Shown here piece after piece: positions 8,095-13,050 of a stretch of DNA of 13,050 bases. The position numbers were made by a program, and so were the translations under genes. This DNA is from Phycisphaerales bacterium UBA7708 (lineage in GTDB: Bacteria > Planctomycetota > Phycisphaerae > Sedimentisphaerales > Anaerohalosphaeraceae): contig DLFY01000308.1 in NCBI GenBank assembly GCA_002482415.1, positions 6,032-19,081 on the forward strand. Reading direction: 5' to 3'. Each line of letters starts with the position of its first letter. Positions within the stretch are counted from its first letter, which is position 1. The notes under the pieces were generated by a model. The model made no database searches, was not told the DNA's origin, and worked only from the letters and a program-made list of their open reading frames with translations.

Positions 8095-8256
8095 GACAAT
8101 CTCCTTATATGTTCTTATCGTACCGGCACTACTATAACTGTTTTGTCACGGCAGACGACACCATAATTTGCATATATTATCGCCATTTTGCGCAATTTTC
8201 ACTTGCATAAAGACCCCCTGTTGAGTAAACTTTTCTTGTCAATTTAGGCAAGATAG
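8095..8256. promoter_or_regulatory. Divergent intergenic regulatory region
   Basis: These 162 bp separate the divergent starts of the aldo/keto reductase (minus) and the XylR-like regulator (plus), so they should hold both promoters and the operator. The sequence is clearly richer in A+T than the flanking genes. AAGGAG near 8103 (read on the minus strand) is the reductase ribosome-binding site. The regulator has only a weak AGGCAAG before its ATG at 8257. A TTGACA-like box on the minus strand is at 8237-8242, but no well-spaced -10 box goes with it. Transcription starts could not be placed with confidence. Confidence 0.7.
8168..8209 (+). promoter_or_regulatory. Candidate operator: TTGCATA direct repeats around a TTGCGCAA palindrome
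   Basis: TTGCATA occurs at 8168-8174 and again at 8203-8209, 35 bp apart start to start. Between them lies the perfect 8-bp palindrome TTGCGCAA at 8188-8195. The three boxes are spaced at 15-20 bp, roughly one and a half to two helical turns. AraC-family regulators commonly bind direct repeats, so this is a reasonable operator for the adjacent regulator, inferred from position and repetition only. An imperfect ATAAT-N8-ATTAT inverted repeat covers 8163-8180. Confidence 0.4.
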
Positions 8257-9426
8257 ATGCAAAAAACACATAAAATTATCCTGATGCTGGACTCCTCCCG
8301 AGCGGCCGACCGCGGCATGATACGGGGGATTATGGATTATGCCACCCAGCGCGGAAGCTGGTCGTTTTACCGGCACTCCCCCCTGTTTTTAAAAGCCCCC
8401 TTCAGCCCCAGCAAACAGGACGACCTGCTGGCACGTCTTCGAAGCCTTGATGCCGATGGAATTATCGGGTATCTGCCCTCGTCCCCCAAGTTCCAGCAGC
8501 TCCTGATTAAGCACCGTTTTCCGGCCGTGACGATTCCGCTCAAAAAACTCATCCCGGGCATTGTCAACGTCCTGCAGGACCCGGCCATCGGTGCCCTCGG
8601 GGCCAGGCATCTCCGCGATCAGGGCTTTGAGCATTTCGCCTTTTGCGGGCAGGACAATTACTGGTCGCAGGTCCGCCAGGAGGGATTTGCAGAGTATCTC
8701 AAAACATACCATATTCGTCCGCTGTTATTTTGCGATACCCTGTCCAGAACGTCCATTGAAACCCGCCAGCAGCGCCTGTGCCAATGGCTGCAAAGTCTCC
8801 CCAAGCCTATCGGCATCATGACCTGTAACGACGAAAAAAGCATGGAACTGGTCGAGGCATGTCGCGAGGCAGGTCTGCATATCCCCAATGAAATCGCCAT
8901 TCTGGGTGTGGACAATGATGAGATGATTTGCGGATTGAGCCATCCGCCGCTGTCCAGCATCGAACTGAACTTCCAGCAGGTCGGGTACAAAGCCGCCGAG
9001 ACGCTGGACCTGATGATATACCGCAAAAAAGATAAATACGACGATTTGATGTTTATGCCGATGGGCACGGTGACGCGCCAGTCCACGGATATCCGGGCGA
9101 TTCACGACGAAGATGTGGCGGAGGCAATTCGTTTTATTCACAACAACGCCAAACGCGATATTCGTGTCGAGGATGTAGTCAACGCAACCGCCATTTCCGT
9201 CCGAAGTCTGCAATTGCGGTTTAAAAAAATCGTCGGACGCGGCATCAGTCAGCATATCCGGATGATTCGAATTCAGCAACTGGCCCACCAGATCATTCAT
9301 TCCAACCAGCCCATCTCGGTCATCGCCATGGATCTGGATTTCCACGACATCAACCACGTGTCCCGGATTTTCCGAAGAGAAATGGGAATCAGCCCGCTGG
9401 AATACCGCAAGAAATTCAGACTCTAA
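8257..9426 (+). CDS. XylR-type transcriptional regulator (sugar-sensing domain plus AraC helix-turn-helix)
   Basis: This 389-residue cytoplasmic DNA-binding protein has the architecture of E. coli XylR. Residues about 5-275 form a LacI/periplasmic-binding-protein-like sensor: KIILMLD at the start, an IGALGARHL segment near 111, FAFCGQDN near 127, GIMTCNDEKSM near 186 and AILGVDNDE near 214, a characteristic ligand-pocket loop. Residues about 285-386 form an AraC-type double helix-turn-helix ending in the family signature HDINHVSRIFRREMGISPLEYRK. It is the only plus-strand gene and lies between two minus-strand clusters, divergent from the seven-gene run and convergent with the transporter-fucosidase cluster. 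Fucose or a fuco-oligosaccharide is the inferred ligand, with activation of the divergent operon as the likely outcome, as in other XylR-like proteins. The ATG at 8257 leaves the sensor complete; its Shine-Dalgarno sequence is weak. Confidence 0.94.
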   Translation: MQKTHKIILMLDSSRAADRGMIRGIMDYATQRGSWSFYRHSPLFLKAPFSPSKQDDLLARLRSLDADGIIGYLPSSPKFQQLLIKHRFPAVTIPLKKLIPGIVNVLQDPAIGALGARHLRDQGFEHFAFCGQDNYWSQVRQEGFAEYLKTYHIRPLLFCDTLSRTSIETRQQRLCQWLQSLPKPIGIMTCNDEKSMELVEACREAGLHIPNEIAILGVDNDEMICGLSHPPLSSIELNFQQVGYKAAETLDLMIYRKKDKYDDLMFMPMGTVTRQSTDIRAIHDEDVAEAIRFIHNNAKRDIRVEDVVNATAISVRSLQLRFKKIVGRGISQHIRMIRIQQLAHQIIHSNQPISVIAMDLDFHDINHVSRIFRREMGISPLEYRKKFRL

Positions 9427-9479
9427 GCCAATCGCTGGATAATCAAAAGAAATGAATTCGATTACGGTTTGGTTCTCAA
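9427..9479. other. Convergent intergenic spacer without a clear terminator
   Basis: These 53 bp lie between the stop codons of the plus-strand regulator and the minus-strand CBM9-like gene. A bidirectional terminator would be expected here, but I see no G+C-rich stem followed by a T run. The only pairing is a weak AATCG/CGATT (near 9430 and 9458) with a long loop. Termination may be Rho-dependent or the transcripts may overlap. Confidence 0.5.
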
Positions 9480-10154
9480 TCAGCAAAACTGCAGGACACC
9501 AAAGGCATCCGGCCGGTGAAAATTCGGCACCTCGGTCATAATCGGCGACCACGTCAGCCAGTGCGGATGCGAACTGTCGTCGGCACATTTGTAAAAGTTG
9601 CCATGCCACCGCACGCCGGGGGCTGGGCGCTCTACCCTGCTGTATCGTTCCAGAACTGAATAGGGAATCGCATATTCCAGCGTCCAGGTCAGCGGCTGGG
9701 TAATTTCCTGCACTACCGGCCCGGGCACAGAACCGACAATCTGAATCTGACGGATGTCTGGTTCGCTCAGATACACCTGATTTTCTTTGGGGGCCGACTG
9801 CGCCCGAAACAGCATCACCCCACAGCAGTTGGTTTCCAGATTAAAATACGCGGTATCCGGCTGGGGATACGGCGTAAAAAAGAACTCCACGCAACTGTCT
9901 TTCCAGACCTCGCCGTGTAATGACTGTGCAACGGCACGGACATACTGATCAAAAACGCGAAAGATGACATAAATACACTGCTCATCATACATCACCCGGA
10001 ATTGCGTCCTGGGAAAATGGGTGCCAGCACCCTGAACGCAGGGTATCTCCCCCACCTGTGCCCCCTGCCAGTCGGCCTTATCCCAGCTTCCATCGACCGT
10101 AAAACGGCCGGAATGCCGAACGATGTTATATGTCTTTGGCACTGGAGTCTTCAA
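9480..10154 (-). CDS. Carbohydrate-binding family 9-like (CBM9/DOMON-like) protein
   Basis: This protein of about 225 residues is almost entirely one CBM9-like beta-sandwich. It opens with the typical FTVDGSWDKADW segment and continues with TQFRVMYDEQCIYVIFRVFD and then VWKDSCVEFFFTP, the hallmark strand of this group. It ends with a segment rich in Trp, His and Pro. Such stand-alone proteins often accompany polysaccharide-degradation genes; their role is presumed to be glycan binding, and no catalytic residues are known. The frame is open to an ATG at 10199, but that start lies deep in the fucosidase gene and has no ribosome-binding site. The TTG at 10154 has AAGGGGA nine bases upstream and gives a short N-terminus LKTPVPKTYN typical of the family, so I prefer it. 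No signal peptide is visible from either start, which is odd for a glycan-binding protein. It overlaps the fucosidase end by 29 bp, suggesting coupled translation. Confidence 0.85.
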   Translation of the reverse strand: MKTPVPKTYNIVRHSGRFTVDGSWDKADWQGAQVGEIPCVQGAGTHFPRTQFRVMYDEQCIYVIFRVFDQYVRAVAQSLHGEVWKDSCVEFFFTPYPQPDTAYFNLETNCCGVMLFRAQSAPKENQVYLSEPDIRQIQIVGSVPGPVVQEITQPLTWTLEYAIPYSVLERYSRVERPAPGVRWHGNFYKCADDSSHPHWLTWSPIMTEVPNFHRPDAFGVLQFC

Positions 10155-11643
10155 CGATGGTATTCCCCTTGACTGTCGGGGCCTGATACAGACCCACATT
10201 GCACAAAATCGGGCAATCCGTGGCGTCGCGGATATTCACTTTAATCTTCTGTGTGCTGACCGGCTCAATCCGCAGCAGGCGTTTGTATCCTATCGTCGTC
10301 CCTTCGGCGGCCTTTTTCCACTGGCCATCCGCCCAGACCTCAACATCAAAGGATTTGACCCGCTGCCCCTGTTTGATATATTCCTGCAGCAGGACCACAT
10401 TGAATGACTTTGCTTGCCCCAGATCGATTTCAATCGACGCACTGACTACGTTATCATCGGTCGCCCAGAATGTCTCGACATTTGAATCGACCAGGTTGGC
10501 CGGGCTGTAAACCGACCACTGTTTACGTGTATTAGAGGCCGTTGCCTTGGCCCCTGCCGCAAGATTCGTCGCAAAAGTCTGATCCAGTACCCTGCGAAAT
10601 TCCATCAGCCGCCGGCTGTCGTTGTCGTGAATCAATCCGCGCCGATCCGGTGGCACATTCAGCAATAACAGGCCATTCCGCCCCACCGAACCATAATAGA
10701 TATCCACCAACTGCTCCAGTGTTTTGACCTTGTCGTCTTCGGAGGCATGATAAAACCAGCCGGGCCGGATGGACACATCGCACTCAGCAGGCACCCAGTC
10801 GGTCCCGTCCATCTGGCCGCTGTTGAGCAGCTTCTGATCGGCCTTGCCCGGGCCAAACTGGCTGCGATTGAGCATCGACCAGCAGGTCAGCCCGGCATAG
10901 CCGTTTTCATTGCCTACCCATCGGCAATCCGGCCCGTCATCTGCAAACATACAGGCTTCCGGCTGCAGCTTGCGAACCAAAGCCCGATAATCCTCAAACG
11001 TATAAACCTGCTTTTTTCTCAGGGGGCTGTCTTCGCCCGGGGCTCCGTCAAACCAGACTTCCGATATCGGCCCATATTGCGTCAGCAATTCGGTAAGCTG
11101 ATTCATATAATATTCATTGTATCGAGGCGAATCCCCGTAGGTTGGCTCGTGCCGGTCCCAGGGTGAAAGATAAACGCCAAAATCCAGCCCCGCTTCCTTA
11201 CACGCTTCGGATAATTCCCTGACCACATCCCCCTGCCCGTTCTTCCATGGGCTTTTTTCCACGGAATGGTCGGTGTATTTGCTGGGCCACAGACAGAATC
11301 CATCATGATGCTTGGCCGTGATAATGACCATCTTCATCCCGGCATCCTTAAACACCCTGACCCACTGGCGGACATCCAATTCTGTCGGATTAAAAACGGC
11401 AGGGTCTTCAGTCCCGTCGCCCCATTCCCGACCCGTAAAGGTATTGACGGTGAAATGAGCAAAGGCAATATATTCCCGCTGCTGCCATCGCAACTGCCGG
11501 GGATGCGGAAGGACATGCTTTTGTGTGCCGATTTGCGATTCGATTTTCTCCTGGGCCGTATCCGCAGTCACCGCAGAACACCACGGCAAAACAACCAATA
11601 CGGCTGCAATCCAAATCCAAAACCTTTTATGGTTCTTCATCAT
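10126..11643 (-). CDS. GH29 alpha-L-fucosidase (subfamily-B-like) with C-terminal F5/8-type C (CBM32-like) domain
   Basis: From the ATG at 11643 the protein has 505 residues. A signal peptide covers about 1-27 (MMKNHKRF, then a hydrophobic core ending near SAVTA). The GH29 barrel, about 45-355, has AFAHFTVNTFTGREWGDG at 60-77, TAKHHDGFCLW with histidines 112-113, EVWFDGA with likely nucleophile Asp199, and RWVGNENG with likely acid/base Glu246. This arrangement matches subfamily B, which usually cleaves alpha-1,3/1,4-fucose in branched (Lewis-type) structures. Residues about 360-487 form a galactose-binding-like F5/8 type C module, starting NLAAGAKATASN with ANLVDSNVETFWAT. The frame stays open upstream to 11859, but that extension is Arg/Ser-rich, lies inside the transporter gene and would hide the signal peptide. 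GAGGA five bases before 11643 supports the chosen start, and the ATG at 11640 is nearly as good. It follows the transporter by 34 bp. Confidence 0.93.
   Translation of the reverse strand: MMKNHKRFWIWIAAVLVVLPWCSAVTADTAQEKIESQIGTQKHVLPHPRQLRWQQREYIAFAHFTVNTFTGREWGDGTEDPAVFNPTELDVRQWVRVFKDAGMKMVIITAKHHDGFCLWPSKYTDHSVEKSPWKNGQGDVVRELSEACKEAGLDFGVYLSPWDRHEPTYGDSPRYNEYYMNQLTELLTQYGPISEVWFDGAPGEDSPLRKKQVYTFEDYRALVRKLQPEACMFADDGPDCRWVGNENGYAGLTCWSMLNRSQFGPGKADQKLLNSGQMDGTDWVPAECDVSIRPGWFYHASEDDKVKTLEQLVDIYYGSVGRNGLLLLNVPPDRRGLIHDNDSRRLMEFRRVLDQTFATNLAAGAKATASNTRKQWSVYSPANLVDSNVETFWATDDNVVSASIEIDLGQAKSFNVVLLQEYIKQGQRVKSFDVEVWADGQWKKAAEGTTIGYKRLLRIEPVSTQKIKVNIRDATDCPILCNVGLYQAPTVKGNTIVEDSSAKDI
10164..10170 (-). 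promoter_or_regulatory. Ribosome-binding site before a TTG start of the CBM9-like gene
   Basis: AAGGGGA on the minus strand lies nine bases before TTG at 10152-10154, within the last codons of the upstream fucosidase gene. It is the best Shine-Dalgarno-like match near the plausible starts of the CBM9-like frame. Confidence 0.45.
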
Positions 11644-11648
11644 GGACA

Positions 11649-11653
11649 TCCTC
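11649..11653 (-). promoter_or_regulatory. Ribosome-binding site that fixes the start of the GH29-B-like gene
   Basis: GAGGA on the minus strand lies five bases before the ATG at 11643 and eight before the ATG at 11640. No comparable sequence stands before the far upstream ATG at 11859. Together with the signal peptide that begins right after it, this sets the start. Confidence 0.6.
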
Positions 11654-11677
11654 AGCGTTATCACACAAACATCAATC

Positions 11678-13050
11678 TTATTTTTTTCTACTGAAATACT
11701 GCTCAATCTCTTCGAGGGTCTTGCCCTTGGTCTCGGGCAGGAAGAAAGCGGCGGTGATGAAGTAAACCACCGTGCACCCGGCCCAGAACATAAACATCGC
11801 CGCATAGCCGTATTTGCCGACCGTCGGCAGAAAGACCGCGGCAATCGATGTCGAGACAAACTGGTTGACCAGCAGCGCGATGCTCATGCCGTTGGAACGA
11901 ATCCGCGTCGGCATCAATTCCGACAGCGCCAGCCAGACGCATACCCCCGGCCCGACGGCAAAGAACGCGATAAATCCCAGCAGACACAAGGCCACCAGCC
12001 AGCCATGCGTCGTATCCGGCACCGGCCCGACCAGAACCTTGCTGACCACCAGCGGAGCCGAAGCCGCATCAGCCGGATTGGCAAACGGATTCAGATGCAG
12101 CGAGCGGAAAAACTTGCCGATGACGCTGTCGGGCTGGACCACACTGGAGCGTGTAATTTCGACCGGCTTGGCCACCGGGTCGTCGGTACGACGGGTCTGC
12201 ACCCCGGTAAACGGGCCGTAGGAATAGACAAACGTCGCCTGCATGGGCCGTGTCGCGGGCTGGCCGGTGAGCAATTGACAGCCGGCAGCGTCAAACGTAA
12301 ATGACAGGCTCCCGCCTTCCTGATTCTGGGCAACCATCGGCTTGACAACATCAATATAATCCGTACGACCTCGCTCGGCCTGATAAAACAGAATCCCCGC
12401 AGAAGCCAGACAGATAACAATACCCGCACTGCCCAGTGTCAGCAGAAACTTGCGTCCCTTGCGATCCACCAGCATCACCGCAACGACCGTCATGATGCAG
12501 TTGAGTATCTTGATGCTGACATCCCCCAGATTGGCAACCGAACCGGGAAGGCCGGCCTGGTTGAGGATATTGACCACATACGCAAGAATGGAATTGACCC
12601 CGGTAGCCTGCGTACAGGCCAGCACAATTACGGCAATGACAAACGGAATGACATATTTGCGGCTCAGCAGCGAATCCTTCTGCCCCGCAGCCCCCGACTT
12701 GGCAGGCTGGGAGGTCGCGGCCATCTCCTGTAATTCGACCTGGGCCTGTTCCGGGGTACGGGAGCGTTTCAAGGCCGCTAAAGCGGCTTCGGACCTGCCC
12801 CGGCGGAACAGCCAGCGCGGCGATTCGGTCAGCAGCAGCGTCCCCAGGCAGAACAATAATCCCGGAATCAATGATACCCAGAAAATACTCCGCCAGGCAT
12901 TATCCTTGGCGGCATTAATCTTTTGTGCCGCCTCAGTCTTATCGGCAAGCGCCGTTGCGGCGGCAATCACATCATCAACCTTGTTGGCATAAAATAATCC
13001 AACCAGCGCCGCCAGCACCAGCCCCAGCGTCAGCATCCACTGAAATATCC
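11678..13050 (-). CDS. Sugar-porter family MFS transporter, N-terminus beyond right edge
   Basis: The frame is open to the right edge: codons for IFQW precede the first internal ATG at 13036, and the visible part starts around helix 5, so helices 1-4 and the true start are missing. Sugar-porter signatures are plain. Numbering from the ATG at 13036, they are TESPRWLFRRGR (70-81), TQATGVNSILAYV (142-154), VDRKGRKFL (190-198), LMPTRIRSNG (374-383) and the terminal PETKGKTLEEIE (434-445). It should move a monosaccharide across the inner membrane, probably with protons. Two outer loops are enlarged: an Ala/Lys-rich stretch (about 18-47) between helices 5 and 6, and about 125 residues (220-344) between helices 9 and 10, where most relatives have a short loop. 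It lies 34 bp upstream of the GH29-B-like gene. The substrate is unknown; fucose or another sugar from the same glycan is inferred. Confidence 0.92.
   Translation of the reverse strand, partial: IFQWMLTLGLVLAALVGLFYANKVDDVIAAATALADKTEAAQKINAAKDNAWRSIFWVSLIPGLLFCLGTLLLTESPRWLFRRGRSEAALAALKRSRTPEQAQVELQEMAATSQPAKSGAAGQKDSLLSRKYVIPFVIAVIVLACTQATGVNSILAYVVNILNQAGLPGSVANLGDVSIKILNCIMTVVAVMLVDRKGRKFLLTLGSAGIVICLASAGILFYQAERGRTDYIDVVKPMVAQNQEGGSLSFTFDAAGCQLLTGQPATRPMQATFVYSYGPFTGVQTRRTDDPVAKPVEITRSSVVQPDSVIGKFFRSLHLNPFANPADAASAPLVVSKVLVGPVPDTTHGWLVALCLLGFIAFFAVGPGVCVWLALSELMPTRIRSNGMSIALLVNQFVSTSIAAVFLPTVGKYGYAAMFMFWAGCTVVYFITAAFFLPETKGKTLEEIEQYFSRKK

Noticed and set aside
8237..8242. TTGACA box on the minus strand as -35 element of the fucose operon
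   Set aside because: No -10-like hexamer lies at 16-18 bp; the nearest A+T-rich boxes are 25 bp or more away, so a promoter could not be supported.
9427..9479. Possible bidirectional terminator
   Set aside because: Only a 5-bp complementary pair with a long loop is present and no T tract follows.
8725..9609. A 294-codon minus-strand open frame across the regulator and the end of the CBM9-like gene
   Set aside because: It spans the convergent spacer and is antisense to the clear AraC domain of the regulator; no motif is visible.
11644..11859. N-terminal extension of the subfamily-B-like fucosidase to an upstream ATG
   Set aside because: The extra residues are Arg/Ser-rich, overlap the transporter gene and would bury a good signal peptide; a Shine-Dalgarno sequence supports the start near 11643.
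11525..12304. A 259-codon plus-strand frame rich in Arg, His and Gln
   Set aside because: It is antisense to the fucosidase start and the transporter end, with composition typical of a wrong frame.
1..13050. CRISPR arrays, tRNA/rRNA genes, insertion sequences, toxin-antitoxin or defence genes
   Set aside because: I saw no regularly spaced repeats, structured RNA signatures, transposase motifs or terminal inverted repeats; the window is almost completely filled by the metabolic genes listed.

Overview
The window (about half G+C, tightly packed) looks like a carbohydrate-utilisation island for fucose-containing glycans in a Gram-negative heterotroph. Enlarged sugar-porter loops, a XylR-type AraC regulator, several GH29 fucosidases with signal peptides and stand-alone CBM9-like proteins are typical of polysaccharide degraders of the PVC group (Planctomycetota such as Phycisphaerae, Lentisphaerota, Verrucomicrobiota). 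This assignment is inferred from gene style only; no marker gene is present.

Region 1 (1-8094, all minus strand) is a seven-gene operon-like run with gaps of 12-59 bp, and purine-rich Shine-Dalgarno sequences are visible before its starts. In transcription order it encodes an aldo/keto reductase, a secreted GH29 alpha-L-fucosidase with a C-terminal beta-rich module, a second GH29 fucosidase with a lipoprotein signal, a zinc-dependent medium-chain dehydrogenase, a FucP-type L-fucose transporter, the L-fucose mutarotase FucU, and a secreted alpha/beta-hydrolase esterase cut by the left edge.

Region 2 (8095-9426) holds a 162-bp divergent intergenic region with repeated TTGCATA boxes around a TTGCGCAA palindrome, and then a plus-strand XylR-like regulator (periplasmic-binding-protein-like sensor plus AraC helix-turn-helix), the likely controller of the locus.

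Region 3 (9480-13050, minus strand) converges on the regulator. It encodes a sugar-porter MFS transporter (cut by the right edge), a GH29 subfamily-B-like fucosidase with an F5/8-type C domain, and a CBM9-like protein that overlaps the end of the fucosidase gene.

Working model: the esterase removes acyl groups and the three fucosidases release alpha-L-fucose outside the cytoplasm. FucP imports it, FucU equilibrates its anomers, and one or both oxidoreductases act on fucose or a product such as lactaldehyde. No fucose isomerase, fuculokinase, aldolase, fuconate dehydratase or sulfatase lies in the window, so the rest of the pathway is elsewhere or different.
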